From: DATMER01 sp036266195
GTDB lineage: Bacteria; Acidobacteriota; Thermoanaerobaculia; Multivoradales; UBA5704
Direction: 5' to 3'
Length of the DNA stretch: 21,933 nucleotides
NCBI GenBank assembly: GCA_036266195.1
Contig: DATANP010000555.1
Coordinates: 1-21,933 of the forward strand
The notes under the pieces are model-generated. The model was not told the DNA's origin. It ran no database searches and saw nothing but the letters and a program-made list of their open reading frames with translations. Of this stretch, positions 9,006 through 16,720 are shown one piece after another (the first letter of the stretch is position 1; each line of letters begins with the position of its first letter). A program made the position numbers and the translations under genes.

Positions 9006-10211
9006 CTATCCGATCTTGGTCAGGATCGAGTAGAGGGGCAGGTACATGGCGGCCACGATCGTGCCGATGACCACGCCCAGAATGGAGATCATGAGCGGCT
9101 CGATGAGCTTCATCATGCCGGCCACGGCGGTGTCCACCTCGTCCTCGTAGAAGTCGGCGATCTTCGACAGCATCTGGTCGAGGGCGCCGGTCTGCTCGCC
9201 GACGTTGATCATCTGCACCACCATGGCCGGGAACACCTTGGTCTCGGCCAGCGGCTCGCTGATCGTCTTGCCTTCCTCGACGCTCTTGCGCACGGCCATG
9301 ACCGCGTCCTCGATGATCGCGTTGCCGGCGGTCTTCGCCGTGATCTCGAGGCCGTCGAGGATGGGCACGCCGGAGGCCGTCAGGGTCGCCAGGGTGCGGC
9401 AGAACCGGGCCACGGCGATCTTGCGCAGCAGCATGCCGATGATCGGGAACTTGAGCAGCAGGCCGTCGAGCACCCGGCGTCCGCGGTAGGTCTTGTGGTA
9501 GCGCTGGAGCGCCACGATGCCGGCGCCGATCACCAGCGCGATGAAGATGAAGTAGCGGCCGACGAAGTTCGACGCCCCGATCACCATGCGGGTGAGGAAG
9601 GGCATCTCGCCGCCGAGGCCCGAGAAGAGCTGGGCGAACACCGGGATGACCTTCCACAGGATGATGAACACCACCAGGGCCGCGATCACCAGGACCGCGA
9701 TCGGGTAGATCAGCGCCGACTTGACCTGGCTGTTGAGCTTGACCGCCTTCTCGATGTAGGTCGAGAGGCGCTGGAGGATGACGTCGAGGATACCGCCCGC
9801 CTCGCCCGCGGCGACCATGTTGACGAACAGGTTGTCGAACGCCTTCGGGTGCTTGCGCATGGCCTCGGCCACGGAGGAGCCGGACTCGACGTCGGCGCGG
9901 ACGTCGTTGATCATGGCCGCGAAGGCCTTGTTCTCCTCCTGGCCGCCGAGGATCTCCAGGCACTGCACGAGGGGAAGGCCGGCGTCGAGCATCACCGAGA
10001 ACTGCCGGGTGAAGATCGAGATGCGCTTGCGGCTGACGCTCATCGGCATGCGCGGGATCAGCTTGATCTCGCGCCCGCGCTCGCGGATGTTCGTGACCTG
10101 GATGTTCTGGCGCCGCAGCACGGCGACGGCGGCGTCGCGGGAGTCGGCGAGCAGGACGCCCTCCTGGGCCTGGCCCGCGCGCGTGCGGCCTTTCCATTCG
10201 AAGCTGGGCAT
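9006..10211 (-). CDS. pilC: Type IV pilus inner-membrane platform protein PilC
   Basis: The 401-residue length and layout fit the GspF/PilC family. A short N-terminal domain starts MPSFEWKGRTRAGQ and reads on to LRRQNIQVTNIRERG. Two GspF repeats follow: the first includes FTRQFSVMLDAGLPLVQCL (about 67-85) and the second RFCRTLATLTASGVPILDGL (about 267-286). Membrane segments lie at about 167-190, 213-232 and near the C-terminus (about 370-395, ending SILTKIG). PilC is the membrane platform that couples pilin movement to the PilB and PilT motors. It begins 3 nt after the pilT stop with a strong AAGGAG at 8 nt, so it is in the pilT operon. Nothing looks truncated. Confidence 0.93.
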   Translation of the reverse strand: MPSFEWKGRTRAGQAQEGVLLADSRDAAVAVLRRQNIQVTNIRERGREIKLIPRMPMSVSRKRISIFTRQFSVMLDAGLPLVQCLEILGGQEENKAFAAMINDVRADVESGSSVAEAMRKHPKAFDNLFVNMVAAGEAGGILDVILQRLSTYIEKAVKLNSQVKSALIYPIAVLVIAALVVFIILWKVIPVFAQLFSGLGGEMPFLTRMVIGASNFVGRYFIFIALVIGAGIVALQRYHKTYRGRRVLDGLLLKFPIIGMLLRKIAVARFCRTLATLTASGVPILDGLEITAKTAGNAIIEDAVMAVRKSVEEGKTISEPLAETKVFPAMVVQMINVGEQTGALDQMLSKIADFYEDEVDTAVAGMMKLIEPLMISILGVVIGTIVAAMYLPLYSILTKIG

Positions 10212-10214
10212 GGG

Positions 10215-11333
10215 TTAACTCCTTCCTCCGGTCTCTTGCACACCGAGGGTGGGATTCAGGGCCGCGGGGCCGCGGTTGATCATCTCCTGAAGCTCGTCGG
10301 GCAGCGAGGAACGGGAGAGCGCGGTCTCCAGCGTGATCAGGCGCTTGAAGTAGAGCGAGGCCAGCGACTGGTTGAACGTCTGCATCCCGTACTTGGCCTG
10401 GCCGGCCTGCATCATGCCGTAGATCTGGTGGATCTTGTCCTCGCGGATCAGGTTGCGGATGGCCGCGCTGGGGATGAGGATCTCCATGGCCATGGCGCGC
10501 CCCTTGCCGCCGGCGCGCGGCAGCAGGGCCTGGCAGATGATCCCCTCCAGCACCAGCGAGAGCTGGGCGCGGATCTGCCCCTGCTGGTGGGCGGGGAACA
10601 CGTCGATGATGCGGTTGATCGACTGCGCGGCCGAGTTCGTGTGCAGGGTGGCGAACGTCAAGTGGCCGGTCTCGGCGATGCGCAGCGCCGACTCGATGGT
10701 CTCCAGGTCGCGCATCTCGCCGATCAGCACCACGTCGGGGTCCTGCCGCAGGGCCGAGCGCAGCGCGTTACCGAAGCCGTGGGTGTCGGCGTGCACCTCG
10801 CGCTGGTTGACCAGGCACTTCTTGTGCGAGTGCAGGAACTCGACCGGGTCCTCGATCGTGATCATGTGCTCGGCGCGCTCGCGGTTGATTTTGTCGAGCA
10901 TGGCGGCGAGCGTGGTGGACTTGCCGGAGCCGGTCGGGCCGGTGACCAGGATCAGGCCGCGCGGCTTCTCGCACAGCTTCTCGATGATGCCGGGCAGGCC
11001 GAGCTCCTTGAAGCCCTTGATCTCGAACGGGATCTGCCGGAACACCGCGGCGATGGCGCCGCGCTGGTGGAAGATGTTGGCGCGGAACCGGGCCAGCCCC
11101 TTGATGCCGAAGGAGAGGTCGATCTCCAGGTCCTCTTCCAGACGGTGTTTCTGGTTGTCGGTGAGGATGGAGTAGGCGAGCTGCTTGGTCTCGGCCGGCG
11201 TCATCGCCGGGTACTGGAGCGGGCGAAGGTGCCCGTCGACCCGGATCTGCGGCGGCGAGTTCGTGGTGATGTGGAGGTCGGACCCTCCCTGGCCCACCAT
11301 CTCCTTGAGAAGCTGATTCAACGTCGGCGGCAC
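10215..11333 (-). CDS. pilT: Type IV pilus retraction ATPase PilT
   Basis: The product is a 372-residue secretion ATPase. From the GTG at 11333, it has the N-terminal landmark GGSDLHI (16-22), Walker A GPTGSGKS (132-139), Asp box ITIEDPVEF (158-166), Walker B region LRQDPDVVLIGEMRD (195-209), His box HLTFATLHTNSA (224-235) and the PilT-specific C-terminal motif AIRNLIRE (291-298). The last motif points to PilT rather than PilB. The length also fits. It drives pilus retraction and twitching. The frame remains open to 11462, but that start would overlap the divergent ABC gene, and homologous sequence begins near TLNQLLKEM, so GTG 11333 is preferred. It leads the pilTC unit with no pilB upstream. 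Confidence 0.92.
   Translation of the reverse strand: MPPTLNQLLKEMVGQGGSDLHITTNSPPQIRVDGHLRPLQYPAMTPAETKQLAYSILTDNQKHRLEEDLEIDLSFGIKGLARFRANIFHQRGAIAAVFRQIPFEIKGFKELGLPGIIEKLCEKPRGLILVTGPTGSGKSTTLAAMLDKINRERAEHMITIEDPVEFLHSHKKCLVNQREVHADTHGFGNALRSALRQDPDVVLIGEMRDLETIESALRIAETGHLTFATLHTNSAAQSINRIIDVFPAHQQGQIRAQLSLVLEGIICQALLPRAGGKGRAMAMEILIPSAAIRNLIREDKIHQIYGMMQAGQAKYGMQTFNQSLASLYFKRLITLETALSRSSLPDELQEMINRGPAALNPTLGVQETGGRS
10219..10224 (-). promoter_or_regulatory. Strong Shine-Dalgarno of pilC
   Basis: Minus-strand AAGGAG sits 7 nt before the pilC ATG at 10211 and overlaps the end of pilT. It fixes the pilC start and shows that this organism does use Shine-Dalgarno sequences inside operons, in contrast to the unit-leading genes. 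Confidence 0.75.
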
Positions 11334-11391
11334 GGCGAAAACCCCCCGGATTCCGAAAACCTGGTACGACTGCTCGTTGAGACTGGGAGGC

Positions 11392-11400
11392 AGTGTACCA
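11392..11400 (-). promoter_or_regulatory. Candidate extended -10 for pilT
   Basis: Minus-strand TGG-TACACT matches an extended -10. It would give a leader of roughly 50 nt before GTG 11333, ahead of which only a G-run (GGGGGG) about 8 nt upstream could serve for ribosome binding. No convincing -35. Confidence 0.3.
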
Positions 11401-11434
11401 CTGAATAGACGAAAGGGTATAGGGTGCTTGCCTC

Positions 11435-11443
11435 TGGTATCTT
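11435..11443 (+). promoter_or_regulatory. Extended -10 element, candidate leaderless promoter of the ABC gene
   Basis: TGG-TATCTT ends exactly 6 nt before the ATG at 11450 and the intervening CTCCCC has no Shine-Dalgarno. The spacing equals that at 3018, 13442 and 1546. Confidence 0.5.
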
Positions 11444-11449
11444 CTCCCC

Positions 11450-13342
11450 ATGAGCGACGCACACCAGGAGGAGGAAGCCCTAGGCAAGGCCTATGACGCC
11501 CGTCTCATGCGGCGTCTGATGACCTACCTGCGGCCCTACCGCGGCATGACCGCCGCGGCGGTGGGGCTCATCCTGGTCTCCTCGGCCCTGCAGCTCATCG
11601 GTCCGCTGGCCTTCGCCGTGGCCATGGACCTCTTCATCCGGCCGCAGGGAGCGGAGCCGGCCCGGCTCTCCGGCGCGAGCGTCTGGGTGCGGGACGCGCT
11701 CCTGGCGCGCGGCATCGAGCCGGCTTCCGTCGCGGTCCAGGGACTCACCGTGGTCGCCGTCATCTACCTGGCGGCCCTGGTGCTCACCTTCATCACCCTG
11801 TACGCCGAAGGCTACGTGATGCAGCTCATGGGGCAGTACATCATGAACGACCTGCGGCGGCAGGTCTTCGGCCAGCTCCAGCGGCTGCCGATCTCCTACT
11901 TCGACCGCAACCCGATCGGCCGGCTGGTCACCCGGGTGACGACCGACGTCGACGCCCTGAACGAGCTGTTCTCCGCCGGCATCGTGGCGATCCTGGGCGA
12001 CATCCTGCTGCTCGCCGGCATCGTCGGCGTGCTCTTCTGGCTCGACTGGCGGCTGGCGCTGGTGGCGTTCTCGATCGTGCCCCTCCTGCTCGGGCTGACC
12101 TCGTGGTTCAAGGCGCGGGTGCGCGACAGCTTCCGCGAGGTGCGGATCAAGATCGCGCGCATCAACGCCTTCCTCCAGGAGCACATCACCGGCATGCCCG
12201 TGGTGCAGCTCTTCAACCGCGAGGCGCGGGCCTACAGCGAGTTCGAGGAGATCAACGATGCCCATCGCGCGGCGAACATCCGCGGCATCTTCTACTACGC
12301 GGTGTTCTACCCCGGGGTGGAGCTGATCACGGCGCTCGGCGTCGGCCTCATCCTCTGGTACGGCGGCGGCCGGGTGATCGCCGGCATCACCTCGATCGGC
12401 GCCCTGATCGCCTTCCTCCAGTATGCCCAGCGCTTCTACCAGCCGCTCGCCGACCTGTCGGAGAAGTACAACATCCTCCAGGGCGCCATGGCGGCCTCGG
12501 AGCGCATCTTCAAGCTGATCGACACGCCGGAGACCATCGTCTCGCCGCCGGGCGCCTACGCGCCGGACCGGGTGGGGGGAGAGATCGAGTTCGACCGCGT
12601 CCGCTTCTCCTACAAGGAAGGCGAGCCGGTGCTCAAGGGCATCTCCTTCCACGTGCGGCCCGGCGAGACCCTGGCCGTGGTCGGCCACACCGGCGCCGGC
12701 AAGAGCACGCTCGCCAACCTCCTCCTGCGCTTCTACGACGTGGACGACGGCGCGGTGAAGGTGGACGGCGTGGACGTCCGGCAGTGGGACCTGCCGCGCC
12801 TGCGCCGCAGCGTGGCCATGGTGCTCCAGGACGTGTTCCTCTTCTCCGGCACGATCGGAGCGAACATCCGGCTGGGCGAGGAGAAGATCGACGACGAGCG
12901 CCTGCGCTGGGCCGCCTCGGAGGTCCACGCCCTGCCCTTCATCGAGCGCCTGCCGGGCGGCTTCGACACCCCGGTGCGCGAGCGCGGCGCCGGCCTCTCG
13001 GTCGGCCAGAAGCAGCTCATCGCCTTCGCGCGAGCCCTGGCCTTCGACCCGAGCATCCTGATCCTCGACGAGGCCACCTCGTCGATCGACACCGAGACCG
13101 AGCAGCTCATCCAGAAGGCGCTCGACCGCCTGCTGGTCGGCCGCACGAGCATCGTGATCGCCCACCGCCTGTCCACGATCCAGAAGGCGGACCGCATCGT
13201 GGTCATGCACAAGGGCGAGATCCGGGAGATCGGCACCCACCAGGAGCTGCTCGCCCAGCGCGGCATCTACTACCGGCTCTACCTCCTCCAGTACAAGGAC
13301 CAGGAGCTGGAGCGGCGCGAGCGCGTGGCGGCCGAGGCGTAG
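11450..13342 (+). CDS. ABC exporter half-transporter (membrane plus ATPase domains), MdlB/TM288-like
   Basis: The 630-residue protein has six membrane segments (about 34-325) with the exporter coupling-helix pattern. An ATPase domain (about 377-615) follows with Walker A GHTGAGKST (412-420), Q-loop Q460, signature LSVGQ (516-520), Walker B ILILDE with catalytic E541, and H-loop H572. LSVGQ in place of LSGGQ with an intact Glu is typical of the MdlB/TM288-like side of heterodimeric exporters, whose partner gene is normally adjacent. No partner is next to it here: pilT is divergent upstream and addB follows. It may be a homodimer or pair with a distant gene. The substrate (lipid, drug or peptide) cannot be told. 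The unusual start context is a -10-like TATCTT 6 nt before the ATG. Confidence 0.88.
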   Translation: MSDAHQEEEALGKAYDARLMRRLMTYLRPYRGMTAAAVGLILVSSALQLIGPLAFAVAMDLFIRPQGAEPARLSGASVWVRDALLARGIEPASVAVQGLTVVAVIYLAALVLTFITLYAEGYVMQLMGQYIMNDLRRQVFGQLQRLPISYFDRNPIGRLVTRVTTDVDALNELFSAGIVAILGDILLLAGIVGVLFWLDWRLALVAFSIVPLLLGLTSWFKARVRDSFREVRIKIARINAFLQEHITGMPVVQLFNREARAYSEFEEINDAHRAANIRGIFYYAVFYPGVELITALGVGLILWYGGGRVIAGITSIGALIAFLQYAQRFYQPLADLSEKYNILQGAMAASERIFKLIDTPETIVSPPGAYAPDRVGGEIEFDRVRFSYKEGEPVLKGISFHVRPGETLAVVGHTGAGKSTLANLLLRFYDVDDGAVKVDGVDVRQWDLPRLRRSVAMVLQDVFLFSGTIGANIRLGEEKIDDERLRWAASEVHALPFIERLPGGFDTPVRERGAGLSVGQKQLIAFARALAFDPSILILDEATSSIDTETEQLIQKALDRLLVGRTSIVIAHRLSTIQKADRIVVMHKGEIREIGTHQELLAQRGIYYRLYLLQYKDQELERRERVAAEA

Positions 13343-13347
13343 GATTC

Positions 13348-13426
13348 GGGAAGGGCCCAAGGGACTGCAGGGACCAAAGATCCTCAAGTCCTTGCCGTCC
13401 TTGCCGTCCTTTGGGTCCTTTTCCCG
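13348..13426. repeat. 9-bp tandem repeat in two facing arms (copy B)
   Basis: Six bases after the ABC stop codon the left arm runs AAGGGCCCA, AGGGACTGC, AGGGACCAA (13351-13377). After a turn around GATCCTCAAG the right arm runs TCCTTGCCG, TCCTTGCCG, TCCTTTGGG, TCCTTTTCC (13389-13424) in strict 9-bp steps. The outer flanks CGGGAA (from 13347) and TTCCCG (to 13426) close the palindrome. It is the same family as 2919-2989, again between two same-strand genes and just before a leaderless-type start. Confidence 0.8.
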
Positions 13427-13429
13427 CGA

Positions 13430-13435
13430 TATCCT
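13430..13435 (+). promoter_or_regulatory. -10-like element, candidate leaderless promoter of addB
   Basis: TATCCT ends exactly 6 nt before the GTG at 13442; the gap is TTCCCT, with no Shine-Dalgarno. The TG extension is absent here (CGA). The right arm of the repeat lies where a -35 would be. Confidence 0.45.
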
Positions 13436-13441
13436 TTCCCT

Positions 13442-16400
13442 GTGGCAGTGCAGCTCAGTCTTTTCGACAGTGGCGCCGTTGCGGGGCCGCCGTCTCCTCC
13501 TGGCCGGGTTCTCATCACGCGCGGGGCCCTGGCTGCCGAATCTCTCGTGACCGGCCGGATTGCCGAGCTGGCTGAGGAAGCCCGGCGCGATCCGGCCCTT
13601 CTGGCCAGGCCGGTCCGGGTCGTGGTGCCTTCGCGCAGCCTGCGGGCTCATGTGGCGGCGGCGCTCGTCCGGTCCCGATCCCTGGCCGGGGTGCGGGTGC
13701 AGACGCTTCATGGGCTGGCGTTCGAGATTCTGGAGCGCGCGGGGGAGACGCCTCCCCGCGGGCGGCTGCTCGCCGAGGTGCTGGCCCAGCGGTATGCCGC
13801 GGCCGAGCCGAAGCTGCGGGATGGGCTCGGGGATCTGGTGGATGGCTATGGCGCGGTGGCCGGGACGGTCCGCGATCTTCTCGATGCCGGGCTGGAGCCG
13901 GTCCATGCCGAGGCGGCCGAGGAGGCGCTCGCGCTGGACGGCACGTTCCGCGCGGCGGTCGAGCGGGCCCGGGCTCTCGTGCGGGTCGCGGCGCGGACCG
14001 AGGCCGATCTCCGGCGCCGTGGGCTCGGGACCTTGTCCACTCTGTTGCGCCGGGCGACCGATCTCCTGGAGGCCGATCCCGAGGCGGTGTTGCCGTCGCG
14101 GGCCCTGCTCGTTCATGGGTTTGCGGATGCCACCGGGGTGGCCTCCGATCTTCTTCAATCCCTCCTGCGTCGCCACGGGGCCTGGCTGGTGTTGGACCGG
14201 CCACCGTCCTGGCAGGGGGAGGGGGTCGAGAGCGCGTTCACCGAGCGGCTCGCTTTGCGGCTGTCTTCGGTGGCGTCCATCGACGAGCCCCCGCCTCCGC
14301 CCCTGGCCGACATCGCTCCGCCCCGGATCGAGCGCTTCCAGGCTCCGGGGGTAGAGGCCGAGGCGCGCGAGATCGCCCGGCGTGCGCGTGTCCTTATAGA
14401 TAGCGGCGTCCGTCCGGAGGCGATCGGCATCGTGGCCCGCGATCTCTCCGGATACCGGCTGCCGCTCGCCCGTCATCTGAGAAGGCTGGGCGTGCCGTTC
14501 TCGGCGCTGGGAACCCGCGGTGCGATCGGGCCCGCGGGTCGGCGCGCGCGGGCGTTCCTGGAGCTGCTCCGGCGCGGCGAGGAGGTGCCGGCCGACCGCT
14601 GGCTCGACGCGGTGGCGAACCTGCCGGGCGCGGTGGACCTGCGGCTCGCGTTCGCCTCGCTCGGCGCCGGCCGCCTGCGGGATGTGTCCATGCTGCGGCC
14701 CGAGCTGTTCCTCCGCCAGGAGACGGACTCGTATCCTCTGCCCATCCGCCACGGGCTGCGCGAGCAGAGCGGACGCGAGGGCGAGGAGGTGGAGGTCGAG
14801 GAGGGGGAGGCCGAGGTCCGGGCCATCCGGCGGCACGTGCATGGCGAGCGTATCCGGGCGGCGGTCCGGCTGGCGGGCCGGGTGCGCGAGCGGCTCGGCG
14901 CGTGGCCCGAGGAGGCCCCCGCCAAGGACCACCTCTCGCGCCTGAAGGAGCTTCTGGAGATCCTCGGGTGGAAGGGGACGGACCCCGCTTTACTGGAGAT
15001 ACCGGAGGCCCTGGAGGCGATCGGCCGCGAGGTGCCCTCCCGGTTCGTGCTCGACCGCGACGAGCTACGGCGGATGCTGGCCGGCGAGCTCGAGGACGCC
15101 GGCACCGCCGAGCTGGGCGGCGCGGGCGGCGGGGTGCAGGTGCTCACCGCCATGGAGGCCCGCGGCCGCACGTTCGACCACCTCTTCCTGGCCGGCCTGA
15201 ACCGCGACGTCTTCCCGCGCGGCGTGCGCGAGGACCCGCTCCTGCCGGACGACCTCCGGCGCGTGATCCAGCGGGTGATCCCGGACGTGCCGGTCAAGCT
15301 CGGCGGCTTCGACGAGGAGCGCTGGCTGTTCTCCCACCTCCTGTCGTCCAGCCCGGAGGTCACCCTCTCCTGGCAGAGCATGGACGAGGACGGCAAGGCG
15401 GTGTCGGCCTCGCCGCTCCTCCGCGACGTGGCCGAGGCCCCCCGCGTGCCGCCGCTCTGGTCGCGCGAAGCGGTGCGCCAGGGTCCGCGGACGGCCGCCG
15501 AGCGCGCGGTCCTGGCCGGGCTGCACGGCTCGCGGTCGGATCTCTCGCTCGTCCTGCCGCTCGCGGTCGGAAACCGGGCCCTCGCCGCCGCCCGGCTGGC
15601 CGTGCTCGACGAGATCGATCCGGACCTCCGGACGCCCGAAGGCCGCGCGGCCCGCGCCCGGCTCGGTCCGTACTTCGGTTTCGTCGGCAGGGCCGGTGTC
15701 CACCCCCTGGACCCGCGCCGCCGCGATCTCTTCGTCACTCACCTCGAATCGCTGGCCTCCTGCCCGTGGCAGCTCTTCCTGCAGCGCCTCCTGCGGCTGG
15801 AGCCCACGCCCGACCCGCTCCAGATGGCTCCCGGGTCCGATCCGCTGCTGCTGGGCAACCTGGTCCACGCGGTGCTGGAGAGGATCGTGAAGGAGGCCGG
15901 GACTCCGGAGAACGGCAAGCCGGTGCTCGTCCCCTGGCCGGCGGAAGAGGAGCTTCGGCGGCTCGTCGAGATGGCGGCGATCAAACTACTGGAGAAGGAA
16001 GGGATCTTCCTCAATGGCTTGGCGTGGTCATTGGCCGAGCAGGTCGCACCGCGGCTCGACGCGGCCCGCGACTCGGACTGGGCCGAGGGTCCGGTCCGAG
16101 TGCTGCGCGCCGAGGACGAGGGCGCGCTCCAGGTCCTCGACGCCGAAGGCCGGTCGCGATCCGTGTGCTTCCGTGCCGATCGGGTCGATCTTCTGGAGGA
16201 CGGGACCCTACGGCGGACCGACTACAAGACCGGGAAACCGATCTCGGACAAGAAGAAGGAAGAGGTTCGCCGCCGCCACTTCCTCGCCAAGGTCAGGGCC
16301 GGCAGCCACCTTCAGGGAGTGGCGTATTACATCGCGGGCGATGGCCACGGTAAGGGACGGTATCTTTTCCTGCGCCCTGAGCTAGAGGATGACCTACGGG

Positions 16401-16720
16401 AATTCTCCGTTGGGCCAGCCGACCGGGATCTGATCGAGGCGTTCGCCGCCGCGGTCCGCGCTGTGCTCGCGGCCTGGGACGCAGGCTCGTTCTTCCCACG
16501 GGTCGTGGACCCGGCCGTCAACATCGAGCCCGGGCGCTGCAAGGTCTGCGAGGTGGCCGAGGCCTGCATCCGGGGCGACTCGGGCGCCCGGACTCGACTG
16601 TTCGAGTGGGCGAATCGGATGCGCGGCGCCCGCGATCTTCCGGCCGCCACCCCCGCCGAAACCGCCCTCCTGGAGGTCTGGCGTCTCCCGGACAAGAACC
16701 GCGAGGAGCCCTCGGAATGA
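13442..16720 (+). CDS. addB: AddB-like helicase-nuclease subunit with PD-(D/E)XK nuclease and Fe-S cysteines
   Basis: The 1092-residue protein has a long degenerate helicase-like N-terminal two-thirds and a C-terminal nuclease. The nuclease has LLGNLVHAVLE (H809), DRVD then TDYKTGK (D927, K929) and LQGVAYY (Q958). Four cysteines match the AddB iron-sulfur staple: C774 in ASCPWQLFLQRLLRLE, then C1033, C1036 and C1042 in CKVCEVAEAC. AddB works with AddA to unwind and cut broken DNA ends for RecA repair. A GTG start is used because MAVQLSLFDSG is the first plausible start after the repeat. No Walker A is visible at the N-terminus (VLITRGALAAES), so ATP use by this subunit is doubtful. The stop overlaps addA as ATGA. 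The first 1 kb uses noticeably more GAT and GGG codons than the rest. Confidence 0.87.
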   Translation: MAVQLSLFDSGAVAGPPSPPGRVLITRGALAAESLVTGRIAELAEEARRDPALLARPVRVVVPSRSLRAHVAAALVRSRSLAGVRVQTLHGLAFEILERAGETPPRGRLLAEVLAQRYAAAEPKLRDGLGDLVDGYGAVAGTVRDLLDAGLEPVHAEAAEEALALDGTFRAAVERARALVRVAARTEADLRRRGLGTLSTLLRRATDLLEADPEAVLPSRALLVHGFADATGVASDLLQSLLRRHGAWLVLDRPPSWQGEGVESAFTERLALRLSSVASIDEPPPPPLADIAPPRIERFQAPGVEAEAREIARRARVLIDSGVRPEAIGIVARDLSGYRLPLARHLRRLGVPFSALGTRGAIGPAGRRARAFLELLRRGEEVPADRWLDAVANLPGAVDLRLAFASLGAGRLRDVSMLRPELFLRQETDSYPLPIRHGLREQSGREGEEVEVEEGEAEVRAIRRHVHGERIRAAVRLAGRVRERLGAWPEEAPAKDHLSRLKELLEILGWKGTDPALLEIPEALEAIGREVPSRFVLDRDELRRMLAGELEDAGTAELGGAGGGVQVLTAMEARGRTFDHLFLAGLNRDVFPRGVREDPLLPDDLRRVIQRVIPDVPVKLGGFDEERWLFSHLLSSSPEVTLSWQSMDEDGKAVSASPLLRDVAEAPRVPPLWSREAVRQGPRTAAERAVLAGLHGSRSDLSLVLPLAVGNRALAAARLAVLDEIDPDLRTPEGRAARARLGPYFGFVGRAGVHPLDPRRRDLFVTHLESLASCPWQLFLQRLLRLEPTPDPLQMAPGSDPLLLGNLVHAVLERIVKEAGTPENGKPVLVPWPAEEELRRLVEMAAIKLLEKEGIFLNGLAWSLAEQVAPRLDAARDSDWAEGPVRVLRAEDEGALQVLDAEGRSRSVCFRADRVDLLEDGTLRRTDYKTGKPISDKKKEEVRRRHFLAKVRAGSHLQGVAYYIAGDGHGKGRYLFLRPELEDDLREFSVGPADRDLIEAFAAAVRAVLAAWDAGSFFPRVVDPAVNIEPGRCKVCEVAEACIRGDSGARTRLFEWANRMRGARDLPAATPAETALLEVWRLPDKNREEPSE
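16703..16708 (+). promoter_or_regulatory. Shine-Dalgarno of addA inside addB
   Basis: GAGGAG lies 8 nt before the ATG at 16717, within the last codons of addB, supporting that ATG over the upstream in-frame ATG at 16606. Confidence 0.55.

Noticed and set aside
8928..11408. An 826-codon plus-strand open frame opposite pilC and pilT
   Set aside because: It is rich in His, Asp, Val and Leu, the usual antisense product of GC-rich genes; pilC and pilT are certain.
11415..11431. Sigma-54-like -24/-12 promoter (GGGTATAGGGTGCTTGC) before the ABC gene, attractive because PilR is nearby
   Set aside because: The distance between the GG and GC elements is 12 nt rather than the required 10, and a -10-like element with the recurring 6-nt spacing explains the start better.
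11334..11462. Longer pilT starting at GTG 11462
   Set aside because: It would overlap the divergent ABC gene start and add 43 residues unlike PilT. Family similarity starts near TLNQLLKEM.
13348..13426. CRISPR-like array
   Set aside because: The unit is only 9 bp, degenerate, without unique spacers, and the two arms face each other.
13442..13560. N-terminal Walker A in AddB
   Set aside because: The corresponding stretch (VLITRGALAAES) lacks the GxxGxGK(S/T) pattern.
11480..14932. A 1150-codon minus-strand open frame across the ABC gene, repeat B and addB
   Set aside because: It runs antisense to two well supported genes and through the repeat; no family features.
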